A stretch of DNA of 64,000 nucleotides from Sphingomonas paeninsulae (GCF_003660165.1 NZ_CP032829.1:992001-1056000); one strand, 5' to 3'; positions 48,178 to 58,331 are shown, numbered from the stretch's first letter. The notes: generated by a model not told the origin, from the letters alone. Program-made: numbers and translations.

Positions 48178-49347
<1,170 letters not shown>

Positions 49348-49371
49348 ATGACCGGTTTGAAGGAGAGAGCC

Positions 49372-49995
49372 ATGCTTACCGTCCACCACCTGAATCAATC
49401 GCGTTCGCAGCGGATATTGTGGCTGCTCGAAGAGCTGGGCGCTCCCTATGACATCAAATTTTACAAGCGGGATGCCACGACCAACCTGGCACCGCCCGAA
49501 CTGAAGGCAATCCACCCGCTGGGCAAATCGCCTGTTATCACCGACGGCGGGGAGACGATCATCGAATCGGGCGCGATCGTCGATTACATCATCCGCAAAT
49601 ATGACGAAGGCCGGTTGCAGCCTGCCGAAAGCAGCGCGGACTATACGTCCTATGTCGAATGGCTGCATTATGCCGAAGGTTCGGCGATGCTGCCCTTGAT
49701 GCTGAAACTTTACACGGCCCGGCTTGGCGAAGCCGCAGCTGCGCTCCAGCCGCGGATCGACAGTGAGATGGCAAACCACCTTGGCTATATCGATGACGCG
49801 CTGAAGGATCGCGAATATCTGCTCGGCGACCTGACCGGGGCCGACATACAGCTCAGTTTTGTCGGTGAGTTCGCATCGGTGTTCGGGCAGCGCGCGAATC
49901 ATCCGAATATCGACGCCTGGGTAAATCGGTTTCAGGCGCGGCCTGCGTATAAGCGCGCGCTGGAACGCGGCGGACCTTATTCTTTCGCGAATTAA
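49372..49995 (+). CDS. Glutathione S-transferase
   Basis: A 207-aa enzyme with an N-terminal thioredoxin-like domain (residues 1-80: HHLNQSRSQRILWLLEELG, where the second serine may serve as the catalytic residue, and IHPLGKSPVITDGG with the cis-Pro) and a C-terminal helical domain (about 90-205). The GAIVDYIIRKYD segment is the standard second-domain link. The ATG at 49372 has a GAAGGAGAG ribosome-binding site. The substrate is not known. It begins 24 bp after the mreB stop and may be co-transcribed with it. Confidence 0.92.
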   Translation: MLTVHHLNQSRSQRILWLLEELGAPYDIKFYKRDATTNLAPPELKAIHPLGKSPVITDGGETIIESGAIVDYIIRKYDEGRLQPAESSADYTSYVEWLHYAEGSAMLPLMLKLYTARLGEAAAALQPRIDSEMANHLGYIDDALKDREYLLGDLTGADIQLSFVGEFASVFGQRANHPNIDAWVNRFQARPAYKRALERGGPYSFAN

Positions 49996-49996
49996 A

Positions 49997-50563
49997 TCAG
50001 GCGAGCAGTTCGATGTCCCAGTAAAGCCAGTCGCGCCAGCTCTGATGCAGATAGTTGGGTGGAAAGCTTTTCCCGTGATCCTGCAACTGCCAGCTAGTCG
50101 GACGGATGGGTGCGATGTGCAACGGCATCTTGGCTTCTTTCGGCGTGCGGCCCCCTTTTCGCAGGTTGCACGGCGAACAGGCGGTCGCGACGTTTTCCCA
50201 GGTCGTCCGCCCACCCTGCGCGCGCGGGATGACATGGTCGAACGTCAGTTCGGTGCCGGTCCCGCAATACTGACACTGGAAACGGTCGCGCAAAAACAGG
50301 TTGAATCGCGTGAAGGCGGGATAGGCCGACGGCTTCACATAGGATTTGAGCGCAATGACCGAGGGCAGTTTGATCGAATGCGTGGGCGACCGCACCTCTC
50401 GCTGATAATGATCGACGATGTCGACGCGATCGAGGAACACAGCCTTTACCGCAGTCTGCCACGGCCACACACTGAGCGGATAATAGCTTAACGGCGTGTA
50501 GTCGGCGTTAAGGACGAGCGCCGGACAACCGTCAGGATGGCGGATAAGATCGGGATGATACAT
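49997..50563 (-). CDS. HNH endonuclease family protein
   Basis: A 188-aa protein with an HNH domain at about residues 95-145: the zinc-binding CQYCG and CSPCN pairs, and the catalytic FDHVIPRAQGG with WENVATACSPCN supplying the N and H positions. The N-terminal part (VLNADYTPLSYYPLSVWPWQTAVKAVF, shortened) matches a common family in alphaproteobacteria often annotated only as HNH endonuclease. No restriction or phage partner is nearby, and its role is unknown. Convergent with the GST gene, divergent from the HIG1 gene. Confidence 0.9.
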   Translation of the reverse strand: MYHPDLIRHPDGCPALVLNADYTPLSYYPLSVWPWQTAVKAVFLDRVDIVDHYQREVRSPTHSIKLPSVIALKSYVKPSAYPAFTRFNLFLRDRFQCQYCGTGTELTFDHVIPRAQGGRTTWENVATACSPCNLRKGGRTPKEAKMPLHIAPIRPTSWQLQDHGKSFPPNYLHQSWRDWLYWDIELLA

Positions 50564-50747
50564 GAGAAACGCCTGTCCCCCTGCCTTCTTTGCCTTGTCG
50601 TCCTAATACACCCTTTAAGGCGATTTGAATGACAGCGCCATGACAGCACAGGCAATGACTCGCGGTCAACCGTCGATTTATTCGAGAAGGGCCGATCATC
50701 GGCGGTTTGGCATTGGATTTTGCCCTCTGACGGCCTAGATATCATTC

Positions 50748-50978
50748 ATGTCCACATTTCTCGTAATCCTCATCGTGTTGGCCATGGCGGCCACGCTGTT
50801 CGCGCTCATCAAGGGGATCGTGACATTCCTGCGAACAACCGAAGCCGATTTGCGGGCCGGTCCCGATGGACCGAGCGTATCGAGCAAACAGCAGAACAAA
50901 ATGATGTCCGCACGTATCGCGTTTCAGGCGGTCGCAATTTTGCTGGTTGCGTTGCTGTTGCTGATATCCCGCCACTAG
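50748..50978 (+). CDS. HIG1 domain membrane protein
   Basis: A 76-aa membrane protein with two hydrophobic helices (residues 4-25 and 56-73) joined by a hydrophilic loop containing KQQNKMMSARIAFQ, the HIG1/twin-transmembrane pattern. Mitochondrial HIG1 proteins associate with respiratory complexes. Whether bacterial ones do so is inferred. The cobalamin adenosyltransferase gene starts 9 bp downstream, so they are probably co-transcribed. Confidence 0.85.
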   Translation: MSTFLVILIVLAMAATLFALIKGIVTFLRTTEADLRAGPDGPSVSSKQQNKMMSARIAFQAVAILLVALLLLISRH

Positions 50979-50987
50979 GCGGCGACG

Positions 50988-51554
50988 TTGGTTAAACTCA
51001 ACAAGATATACACGCGAACGGGCGACGATGGCACGACCGGGCTTGTCGATGGCAGCCGCATTGCAAAAGATGCCTCGCGGATGGCGGCGATCGGCGATGT
51101 CGATGAAACCAACAGCTTGATCGGTGTCGCTGCGGCCCATGCAGAGGGCGAAATGCTTGCGCGCCTACGAACGATCCAGAACGACATGTTCGATCTGGGA
51201 GCGGATCTTGCAACGCCCGGCGATGATTTCGAGCCGGATGAAATGACGCTGCGAACGCTCGCAGGGCAGGTCACGCGGCTTGAAGACGAGATCGACGCGA
51301 TGAACGTCGCGCTGACACCTCTGCGCAGTTTCATATTACCCGGCGGGTCGTCATTGGCGGCAACGCTGCACGTTGCGCGGGCGACGGCGCGCCGGGCGGA
51401 ACGTTCGGCTGTGACGGCCTCGGGTGACGCGGCACTGAACCCACACGCACTCATGTATCTCAACCGCCTGTCTGACTGGCTTTTTGTCGCGGCGCGGGTC
51501 GCGAACGCCAATGGTGCCGACGATATTTTATGGGTGCCGGGCGCGTCACGCTGA
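50988..51554 (+). CDS. Cob(I)yrinic acid a,c-diamide adenosyltransferase (PduO type)
   Basis: Transfers the adenosyl group of ATP to reduced cobalamin, making adenosylcobalamin. The 188-aa protein is of the PduO type: the ATP-binding N-terminus KIYTRTGDDGTTGLVDG (residues about 6-22), then DETNSLIG and the late RATARRAERSAV. I take the TTG at 50988 as the start because it gives the complete N-terminal motif with a normal lead of five residues. It follows the HIG1 gene by 9 bp. No cobalamin synthesis cluster is in the window. Confidence 0.92.
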   Translation: MVKLNKIYTRTGDDGTTGLVDGSRIAKDASRMAAIGDVDETNSLIGVAAAHAEGEMLARLRTIQNDMFDLGADLATPGDDFEPDEMTLRTLAGQVTRLEDEIDAMNVALTPLRSFILPGGSSLAATLHVARATARRAERSAVTASGDAALNPHALMYLNRLSDWLFVAARVANANGADDILWVPGASR

Positions 51555-51638
51555 GTTAGAGGAACCAAACGGAAACGAAATCGCTTTCACTCTTTGGCGT
51601 GTCACGCGAGGCTCGCATAACACGGGGCTAGGCTGGCT

Positions 51639-52934
51639 ATGGCGAAGATTTCCCAAGACCTTCTGCACGATTCTGAAATACCGACCGAGGATCTGGCCGC
51701 TCTGTTTGCCAGTACTCGTGCGCGAACGCTGGCACTGGCAGACACATTGTCGGATGCCGATGCGACGGTTCAGTCGATGCCTGACGCGTCGCCGGCAAAA
51801 TGGCACCTTGCGCACACCACATGGTTTCTCGAAACCTTTGTCCTGCGCGATTTCGTTCACGGCTATGCGCCGTTCGACGAATCCTATCATTTCCTGTTCA
51901 ACAGCTATTATGAGGGCGAGGGAGAGCGTCATCCACGCGCCCGGCGCGGCATGATTACGCGCCCATCGCTCGACGATATCCGCGAATATCGCGAACATGT
52001 GGACTATGCGATCGGCACCGTTTTCGACGCGCTGCCCAAGGGGGCGCACGAACTGATTGAACTTGGTTGCCATCACGAGGCTCAGCATCAGGAATTGATG
52101 CTGACCGATATGCTTCATCTGTTTGCACAGAATCCCACCGACCCCGCCGTATGGGATCACCCGCGTAACGTACCCGCCCCGATGCCCCAGCCACTCCGCT
52201 GGGTCGAGGGGCGACAGGGCACGGCCGAAATCGGCCATGATGCGACAAATTCCAACCAGGGGTTCGCATTCGATTGTGAAGGGCCACGCCATACCGTCTG
52301 GCTGCGACGTCACGCGCTGGCGGATCGCCTTATTACAAACAGCGAGTGGCAGGCGTTTATCGAGGATAGCGGATACACGCGCCCCGATCTGTGGCTGTCG
52401 GATGGCTGGGCATGGGTGCAGGCGGAAGGCATCGCTGCGCCGCTTTACTGGCGTTCGAGCGATAACGGCTGGCGCGCCTTTGCGCTGGACGGCGTTCACG
52501 CGCTCCATCCCGCCGCCCCCGTGGCGCACATCAGCCACTATGAAGCGGATGCCTATGCCCGTTGGGCTGGTGCGCGGTTACCGACCGAAGCCGAGTGGGA
52601 AAGCGCGGCACAAAGCTGTGACCCGTGTTTCGGAAACCAGTTGGATACCGCAGGCCCGGTGCGACCGCGCGCCGCGCGCGCCGCAGACGGTTTGCGGCAA
52701 ATGTTCGGCGATGTCTGGCAATGGACCGGATCGGCTTTCCTGCCTTACCCCGGATTTGCCGCCGCCGAGGGCGCAGTGGGTGAATATAACGGCAAGTTCA
52801 TGAGCGGGCAGATGGTGTTAAGGGGTGCCAGTTGTGCGACCCCGCGCGGATCATCACGGGTTAGCACGCGCAATTTCTTTCCGCCGAACGCGCGCTGGCA
52901 GTTTTCGGGGCTACGGCTGGCCCGAGACCTTTAG
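51639..52934 (+). CDS. egtB: Ergothioneine biosynthesis protein EgtB (hercynine oxygenase)
   Basis: A non-haem iron sulfoxide synthase that joins a thiol to hercynine with O2. The N-terminal DinB-like domain (about 1-170) supplies the iron triad: the His of KWHLAHTTWF plus the HxxxHxE motif in CHHEAQHQELM. The C-terminal formylglycine-generating-enzyme-like domain (about 180-430) has LPTEAEWESAA and GDVWQWTGS, and ends RWQFSGLRLARD. At 431 aa it has the usual length. egtD follows at the next base, giving a two-gene operon. Confidence 0.94.
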   Translation: MAKISQDLLHDSEIPTEDLAALFASTRARTLALADTLSDADATVQSMPDASPAKWHLAHTTWFLETFVLRDFVHGYAPFDESYHFLFNSYYEGEGERHPRARRGMITRPSLDDIREYREHVDYAIGTVFDALPKGAHELIELGCHHEAQHQELMLTDMLHLFAQNPTDPAVWDHPRNVPAPMPQPLRWVEGRQGTAEIGHDATNSNQGFAFDCEGPRHTVWLRRHALADRLITNSEWQAFIEDSGYTRPDLWLSDGWAWVQAEGIAAPLYWRSSDNGWRAFALDGVHALHPAAPVAHISHYEADAYARWAGARLPTEAEWESAAQSCDPCFGNQLDTAGPVRPRAARAADGLRQMFGDVWQWTGSAFLPYPGFAAAEGAVGEYNGKFMSGQMVLRGASCATPRGSSRVSTRNFFPPNARWQFSGLRLARDL

Positions 52935-53902
52935 ATGTTGCGCCACGAAACGCCCGAGATCACGGTGGATGCCGCCTTTCGCAGCGATGTTCTGGCGGGC
53001 TTTGCTGCCCGCCCCGCGCCATTCCCGCCCGATGGTTTTACGATCGGGCCGGTTCCGAACTGTTCGAGGCGATCACAGCTTTACCCGAATATTACCCAAC
53101 GCGTGTCGAAACCGCGCTTTTGGAAAAGCATAGCGGCGATGTTGCGCGAATTGCCGGAGAGGGTCGCGCGGTCGTTGAATTCGGGTCGGGGTCGTCGGTA
53201 AAAACGCCGCACCTTCTGCGCGCGGTGTCGCCCGCGGCCTATGTGCCCATCGATATTTCGGGCGATTTCCTGCGCGCATCATCGGCCGAACTGGCAAAGG
53301 GGTTTCCGGGACTTTCGGTATTGCCCGTCGAAGCTGATTTCATGAAGCCCTTTGCTCTGCCCGACGCGATTGCCGTCACGCCGAAGCTGGGGTTTTTTCC
53401 GGGTTCGACGATCGGCAACATGATCGCGCGGACCAGCGTCGACCTGCTGCGGACGATGCGCGAAACGCTTGGGACCGGCGCAATGTTGTTGATCGGCATG
53501 GACCGGGTGAAGGATGAGAACATCCTGACCGCCGCCTATGACGATGCGGCGGGCGTTACGGCGCGGTTCAATCTCAACCTGCTGGTGCGCATCAATCGCG
53601 AGCTTGGCGGCACGATCCCGATCGAAGCTTTCCGCCACCGAGCCATCTGGAACGATTATTACGCACGCATTGAAATGCATCTCGAAGCGATCCGCGACGT
53701 CGATTTCATGATCGACGGACAGCCATTTGCAATGACCAGCGGCGAAACGATCCACACCGAAAACAGCCATAAATATGGCCCACGCGACGCGCGCGTGTTG
53801 TTACGCGCGGGTGGTTGGTCGCCGGTGGCCGAGTGGACCGACAAAAATTGCCAGTTCGCGCTTATCCTTGCCGAGGCCCGGCCTCAACGTAACGCCCCCT
53901 AG
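52935..53902 (+). pseudogene. egtD: L-histidine N(alpha)-methyltransferase EgtD (one frameshift)
   Basis: EgtD trimethylates histidine to hercynine with SAM, the first ergothioneine step. The first 26 or so residues read from 52935; the frame then breaks at the C run 53012-53015. Adding one C restores ARWFYDRAGSELFEAI and joins smoothly to the rest: VVEFGSGSSVKT (SAM site), YVPIDISGDFL, GFFPGSTIGN and the final GWSPVAEWTDKN. The repaired protein has 322 aa, the normal length. The lesion matches those in other genes here, so it is probably a sequence error. Its 3' end overlaps the convergent DUF4893 gene by 4 bp. Confidence 0.9.
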
Positions 53903-54582
53903 GTCGCCGGCTTAACGACCTGCACGGGTGCATCGGGCAGTAATTCCATGACATCGAGCTTGGCTTCGGGCGTCGACCCCGGAATCACCATTCGCCAGCG
54001 AAAGTCACCGATGTGTTCGACGACCCCAACCTGATTGCTCATTGGGTCGTCGCCATAGGCTGGAAGCGGTCCGTCAGGCTTTGCTGAAACGCTCCCGAGG
54101 AAAACCATGCGTGTGTCGCTATCGTCCCATAACCGACCGCCCGGACGATGCGTGCCGGTCCCTTTGGTAAAGGTGAGCAATGGACCTTCGACAGCCACGA
54201 AACAGAAGAATGGCTTGAACACCGCCCATGCCTTGGTGCGGTTTTCTTCTGTCAGCCCAAGCCGGACAACACGGCAGTGATAGACACCCGGCGGAGGTGC
54301 CGGACGTGGCAATGCAGCTTTCGGATCGAGCAACGCGCCCTCGGCCGCGATCGCTTTCGCGCCGCCATGTGCGCGAACGTCGGCAAGTGCCGCATCCCAG
54401 CTTGATCCGATCTTGCCGATACGCGCCGCATCGACGTCGCTCACGATCAACTGCCAATCGTTGGCACGTGGGGCGTCGTCAGATGGCACCACGGCGACCG
54501 TCCCTGGAGACTGCACGGTCGCCTTACATCCCGCCAGACTCAGCAGAGTGAGCGCTGACAAAACTGTCAAAGTGCGGAACAT
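53899..54582 (-). CDS. DUF4893 domain lipoprotein
   Basis: A 227-aa exported protein with an N-terminal signal and lipobox (LSLAGC, cysteine at residue 19), so likely anchored as a lipoprotein. The mature part carries the DUF4893 pattern (LIVSDVDAARIGKIGSSWDAAL near residue 45 and FRWRMVIPGS-type closing strands). Two cysteines in YHCRVV and FFCFVAV may pair. DUF4893 has no known function and I recall it mainly from sphingomonads. It is convergent with egtD. Confidence 0.85.
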   Translation of the reverse strand: MFRTLTVLSALTLLSLAGCKATVQSPGTVAVVPSDDAPRANDWQLIVSDVDAARIGKIGSSWDAALADVRAHGGAKAIAAEGALLDPKAALPRPAPPPGVYHCRVVRLGLTEENRTKAWAVFKPFFCFVAVEGPLLTFTKGTGTHRPGGRLWDDSDTRMVFLGSVSAKPDGPLPAYGDDPMSNQVGVVEHIGDFRWRMVIPGSTPEAKLDVMELLPDAPVQVVKPAT

Positions 54583-54682
54583 AACGCCGATTTCCTTGCC
54601 ACCACGCTTACTCTGCGTCGCGCTTGAATCATTAACGAAGTATGAAATTAAAAAGTTACCAATTGGTTAACAACTGACTGTT

Positions 54683-54720
54683 CCCGACCTGACTCCAAAG
54701 GAGGCGACTGTCGGGCTTTT
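54683..54720 (+). terminator. Terminator-like hairpin upstream of the PilZ gene
   Basis: CCCGAC (54683-54688) pairs with GTCGGG (54710-54715), with an inner CTCC/GGAG stem, then CTTTT. No plus-strand gene precedes it in this intergenic region (54583-54838), so it would end a short unannotated transcript or attenuate the PilZ leader. An AT-rich inverted repeat (TTTTTT and GAAAAAA) follows nearby. I see no match to a c-di-GMP riboswitch. Confidence 0.35.
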
Positions 54721-54838
54721 ACCGAGGCATAGGCAAGCTGTTGTTTTTTCGTAGAAAAAATCTAAGCGCCATTCATAATAATTTATTCACCCCTTCAGGA
54801 TAGCTTCGTTTCGACGCCGATTGGGTGGGGGATTTAAA

Positions 54839-55141
54839 ATGAAGACAGCACTTTATACGCCGATCATTGAAGACGACCGCCGCATCGACCGGTCGGAGAT
54901 GGCGATTGCCGCTGGACTGCGTACAGCACGCGGACGCCGCATTGCGATCACCGTGCGCAATATATCGACCAATGGTTTCATGGCAGAGGGCGGCGGCACG
55001 ATGGTTCCGGGAATTCCGGTCACTCTCGATCTGAACGGGGTCGTACTGGAAGCGCGAATCGTCTGGAAACGCGCAGGCCATATCGGCGGCGCCTTCCTCA
55101 GCCCGATTGCCGGCGAAGTTCTAAGCGCGATTGGCGGTTAA
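54839..55141 (+). CDS. PilZ domain protein
   Basis: A 100-aa single-domain PilZ protein, a likely c-di-GMP effector. The N-terminal part has the basic stretch RTARGRRIAITVRNIS, which resembles the RxxxR motif only loosely, and the ISTNGFMAEGG segment corresponds to the (D/N)xSxxG motif. Binding competence is thus uncertain. The ATG at 54839 has a GGGGG stretch upstream. Its 3' end overlaps the convergent small membrane protein gene by 4 bp. Confidence 0.85.
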   Translation: MKTALYTPIIEDDRRIDRSEMAIAAGLRTARGRRIAITVRNISTNGFMAEGGGTMVPGIPVTLDLNGVVLEARIVWKRAGHIGGAFLSPIAGEVLSAIGG

Positions 55142-55359
55142 AATATACCGCCGCCGAGCAGCAGGCGACCGACACCGACCAGAATGACAATGATATTGAG
55201 ATTACGGCCCGATCGGTGTGACGAAAACACGCCGAAAACGAGGCCGACCACCGCGATCGGGATTACGAGCCAATAGGCCCAGCCGAGAAATGGCAGGAAG
55301 GCCGGGATGGCAAGCAATAGCGCCACGAGGCCGATCAGGATCGATATTACGTTGAACAT
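55138..55359 (-). CDS. Small membrane protein, unknown
   Basis: A 73-aa protein with three hydrophobic stretches (residues about 2-22, 24-42 and 55-72) and a short SSHRSGRNLN loop. I start at the ATG at 55359 (MFNVISILIG); an in-frame ATG at 55434 would add 25 hydrophilic residues. It resembles small integral membrane proteins of unknown role. Convergent with the PilZ gene. Confidence 0.65.
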   Translation of the reverse strand: MFNVISILIGLVALLLAIPAFLPFLGWAYWLVIPIAVVGLVFGVFSSHRSGRNLNIIVILVGVGRLLLGGGIF

Positions 55360-55573
55360 AATGAGAGATTGGGTGCAGCGAGCCTTGCTGACAAGCCCTG
55401 ACGGTGCAATTTGTTCTCGTTCGAAGAAATTCATTGCCTATCCTGAAGTTCAGGATCGCAGTCTGCCACGCCGTCCATTCGTTGCGCTGCCGGACGACGC
55501 GCGCATCCACCTGATGAGTAACTGCGGGCGCTAAGGGTGGCGGAAATGTGTCTGGCGCGCTAGGCGCATCACC

Positions 55574-55969
55574 ATGCCCCCTCTCGCACTCTCGATGCCC
55601 CCACTTGTTCTCACGATGGCGGGCGGCGCTATCGGCGCTGGTGTTCGCTATATCGCGAGCACAGGTGCTCTGCGCGCCTTTGGCATTCAGTTTCCGTGGG
55701 GAACCCTCGGCATCAACATCATCGGCGGCTTTTTCATGGGCGTGCTGGTCGCCACCCTGTCGCGGTTCGGTGACAATGGAGAGCCCTGGCGGCTTTTCTT
55801 AGGCGTCGGCGTGCTGGGTGGCTTTACGACTTTCTCTGCCTTCAGCCTTGAGACATGGGCTATGATCGAACGTGGTCAGGCAATTCCTGCAATCGGCTAT
55901 ATCGCCGCCAGCGTCATCGGCTCAGTCGCCGCGCTCGCGCTGGGCCTCACATTGGTACGCACATTATGA
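55574..55969 (+). CDS. crcB: Fluoride efflux channel CrcB/FluC
   Basis: A 131-aa four-helix membrane protein of the dual-topology Fluc family that exports fluoride. Motifs are GGAIGAGVRYI near residue 17, GTLGINIIGGFFMG (about 44-57, with the conserved Asn), and the FTTFSAFSLE signature (about 78-87) holding the pore Phe/Thr residues. No fluoride riboswitch is apparent upstream. The stop overlaps the rluA-type gene by 4 bp. Confidence 0.94.
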   Translation: MPPLALSMPPLVLTMAGGAIGAGVRYIASTGALRAFGIQFPWGTLGINIIGGFFMGVLVATLSRFGDNGEPWRLFLGVGVLGGFTTFSAFSLETWAMIERGQAIPAIGYIAASVIGSVAALALGLTLVRTL

Positions 55970-57078
55970 GCAACGACGTCCGCCAGTTTACCGTCGCATC
56001 CGACGACGATGGCATCCGCCTCGATCGCTGGTTCAAGCGGCATTTGCCCGATTCGAGCTTCAATCTGGTTTCGCGCTGGGCGCGGACGGGGCAGTTGCGC
56101 GTCGATGGGGCACGGGCAACACCGGGTGATCGGGTTCAGACCGGGCAGGTTATCCGCGTCCCACCCGCCGACGCCGCGATTGCAAAGACCGCGTCCGAAC
56201 GGCCAACGCGCAAGGTCAGCACACTGACCGAAGACGAGATCGAATTCGCGCAGAGCCTTGTGATCTACAAGGACGATGCCGCCATCGTCATCAACAAGCC
56301 GCCGGGCCTTGCGACGCAGGGTGGGACGGGCACGACCGAGCATATCGACAAGCTGCTCGATGCGCTGAACTATGAGTTGAAAGGCCGTCCAAAGCTGGTC
56401 CACCGGCTCGACAAAGACACAAGCGGCGCGCTGCTGGTGGCGCGCACGCCAAAAGCCGCCGCCCATTTTGCGACTTCGTTTTCCAGCCGCACCGCGCGCA
56501 AGGTTTACTGGGCAATCGTCGTCGGCGTTCCCGAAGTCCACGACGGCATGATCGAGCTGCCGATTGCCAAGCAGCCCGGATCGGGCGGCGAGAAGATGCA
56601 CGTGGACGAAAAGGAGGGCAGCCCCGCCCGCACCCGCTATCGCGTGATCGAACGCGCCGGAAACGCGGCGGCATGGGTTGAATTGCAGCCCTATACCGGG
56701 CGGACGCACCAGTTGCGCGTCCATATGGCGGCAATCGGCCATCCGATCGTCGGCGACGGCAAATATGGCGGCAAGGCGAGCTTCCTGACCGGCACCGTCA
56801 GCCGCAAGATGCACCTCCACGCGCGGCGCATCCGGGTGGATCATCCGATCGATGGCCAAATCGACGTAACCGCCGAACTGCCGCCGCATTTCGCCGAAAC
56901 GATCGACGATCTGGGCTTTGACATGGAACTGGCCGACGTGCTGGTGCTGGATGAAGTCAAATTCTCGCAGACTCCCGAGGGCAAGCGCCGCGCGGCGCTC
57001 AACAAGGCGAAGTCGGCGCGCAAGGAACGCAAGGGCGAGCGACGGTCACGCGGTCAGGAAAGAAAGGGAGCACGCTGA
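55966..57078 (+). CDS. RluA-family pseudouridine synthase (RluC-like)
   Basis: A 370-aa enzyme that isomerises uridine in 23S rRNA. An S4 RNA-binding domain covers about residues 10-75 (GIRLDRWFKRHLP and NLVSRWARTGQLRVDG). The catalytic domain has HRLDKDTSGALLVART with the active Asp. The C-terminal 40 residues are a Lys/Arg-rich tail. The S4 domain and length favour RluC or RluD; the target site is not certain. The ATG overlaps the crcB stop by 4 bp. Confidence 0.9.
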   Translation: MSNDVRQFTVASDDDGIRLDRWFKRHLPDSSFNLVSRWARTGQLRVDGARATPGDRVQTGQVIRVPPADAAIAKTASERPTRKVSTLTEDEIEFAQSLVIYKDDAAIVINKPPGLATQGGTGTTEHIDKLLDALNYELKGRPKLVHRLDKDTSGALLVARTPKAAAHFATSFSSRTARKVYWAIVVGVPEVHDGMIELPIAKQPGSGGEKMHVDEKEGSPARTRYRVIERAGNAAAWVELQPYTGRTHQLRVHMAAIGHPIVGDGKYGGKASFLTGTVSRKMHLHARRIRVDHPIDGQIDVTAELPPHFAETIDDLGFDMELADVLVLDEVKFSQTPEGKRRAALNKAKSARKERKGERRSRGQERKGAR

Positions 57079-57678
57079 GTGCATCCCGACCCCCGGTTCA
57101 GGATAAATGACGAAGCCGTAATGCGCGCCGTCGTACTGCGTGAAGGCATGGTGCATCTGTTCGCTGCCACGCCTGCGGGACCGATGGTTGCCCATGTTCC
57201 TGTGACGATGACCGATGAAGGGCATTTTCGGTTTCACTTGGCGCGGAGCAATCGGATTGCACCGCATCTGAACGGTGCGCGCGTGCTTGCGAGCGTGATG
57301 GGGCCGCATGGTTATATCAGCCCGGACTGGTATGCGGATGGCCGAAATCAGGTTCCGACGTGGAATTATATCACGGTAGAGATCGACGGAACGGTGGTCG
57401 AACTCGACCGCGATGCGCTGATCGAGCAAATCGAAACGCTGGCCGATCATTACGAAGCAAAGCTCGCGCCCAAACCCGCATGGACGATAGCGGCAGTCGA
57501 TCCGGTCCTGCGCGACAAAATGCTGGATGCGCTTTGTGTATTCGAGCTGGGGGTTGAAGCCATTCGTGGAACAGCCAAACTGAACCAAAACAAGAGCGAC
57601 GCCGATCGGGCGGGCGTGCGGGCTGGCCTGAACGCACAGAATAACCCGGCGTTGGCCGCCATGATGGTGTCATCATGA
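57079..57678 (+). CDS. PaiB-family FMN-binding regulator-like protein
   Basis: A 199-aa protein of the PaiB/FMN_bind_2 family (flavin reductase-like split barrel). It has ARSNRIAPHLNGARVLASVMGPHGYISPDWYA (the block from LARSNR to the GYISP motif, about residues 54-80) and the PTWNYITVEI strand. The start is a GTG at 57079 immediately after the rluA-type stop. PaiB proteins act as negative regulators in Bacillus; here the role is unknown. It sits between the pseudouridine synthase and HAD genes. Confidence 0.85.
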   Translation: MHPDPRFRINDEAVMRAVVLREGMVHLFAATPAGPMVAHVPVTMTDEGHFRFHLARSNRIAPHLNGARVLASVMGPHGYISPDWYADGRNQVPTWNYITVEIDGTVVELDRDALIEQIETLADHYEAKLAPKPAWTIAAVDPVLRDKMLDALCVFELGVEAIRGTAKLNQNKSDADRAGVRAGLNAQNNPALAAMMVSS

Positions 57679-58331
57679 ACCGCCTTGCGCTGTTCGACTG
57701 CGACGGCACGCTCGTTGATAGCCAGCACACCATTTGCACCGCAATGGACGATGCCTTCGTTGCTTCGCGCCTCGACCCGCCGGGTCGTGCGGCGACATTG
57801 CGCATCGTGGGCTTGAGCATTTTCGAAGCGATGCAGGCGCTTTTGCCCGAAGCCGACGATGCGCTCCACAGACAATTGGCACAGGATTACAAGGCGGCGT
57901 TTCACCGAATGCGCGGCAACGGGCTGGTCGATGAACCGCTCTATGACGGAATCGCTGAGACGATCGAGGCGCTGGACGCGGCCGGATGGATGCTAGGCGT
58001 GGCAACAGGGAAATCGGATCGCGGACTTGCGCTGTGTCTCGCACATCATGGCCTGTCAGCGAAATTCGTAACGCTCCAGACCGCCAACCGCCACCCATCG
58101 AAACCGCATCCTGCAATGATCGACGCTGCCATGGCGCAAGCGGGCGCGTCGCCCGAGACGACCGTGATGATCGGCGATACCAGTTTCGACATGGCAATGG
58201 CGGTGGCGGCCGGAACGCGCGCGCTCGGCGTGGCATGGGGTTATCACCCCACAGAGGAATTGCGGGCGGCAGGCGCGGACACCATCGCCATGCATCCACG
58301 CGACATATTGACCGAACTGGAACCCGCATGA
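57675..58331 (+). CDS. HAD-superfamily hydrolase (phosphoglycolate phosphatase-like)
   Basis: A 218-aa HAD-IA phosphatase. Motif I is LFDCDGTLVDS (residues about 5-15, with the nucleophile Asp), motif II is GVATGKS, motif III is the lysine in HPSKPHPAMI, and motif IV is MIGDTSFDMAMA. A helical cap lies at about residues 20-95. It resembles phosphoglycolate phosphatase, but the substrate is not proven. It overlaps the PaiB-like and following small gene by 4 bp each. The crcB-pseudouridine synthase-HAD-ATP12 order is common in this bacterial group. Confidence 0.9.
   Translation: MNRLALFDCDGTLVDSQHTICTAMDDAFVASRLDPPGRAATLRIVGLSIFEAMQALLPEADDALHRQLAQDYKAAFHRMRGNGLVDEPLYDGIAETIEALDAAGWMLGVATGKSDRGLALCLAHHGLSAKFVTLQTANRHPSKPHPAMIDAAMAQAGASPETTVMIGDTSFDMAMAVAAGTRALGVAWGYHPTEELRAAGADTIAMHPRDILTELEPA

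Noticed and set aside
49997-50563. HNH gene as a sign of a restriction or phage system
   Set aside because: No methyltransferase, capsid, integrase or other defence gene lies nearby, and this HNH family is common in chromosomal core regions.
55440-55573. Fluoride riboswitch upstream of crcB
   Set aside because: I found no match to the conserved GG-GAUGG and closing pseudoknot segments of the fluoride riboswitch.
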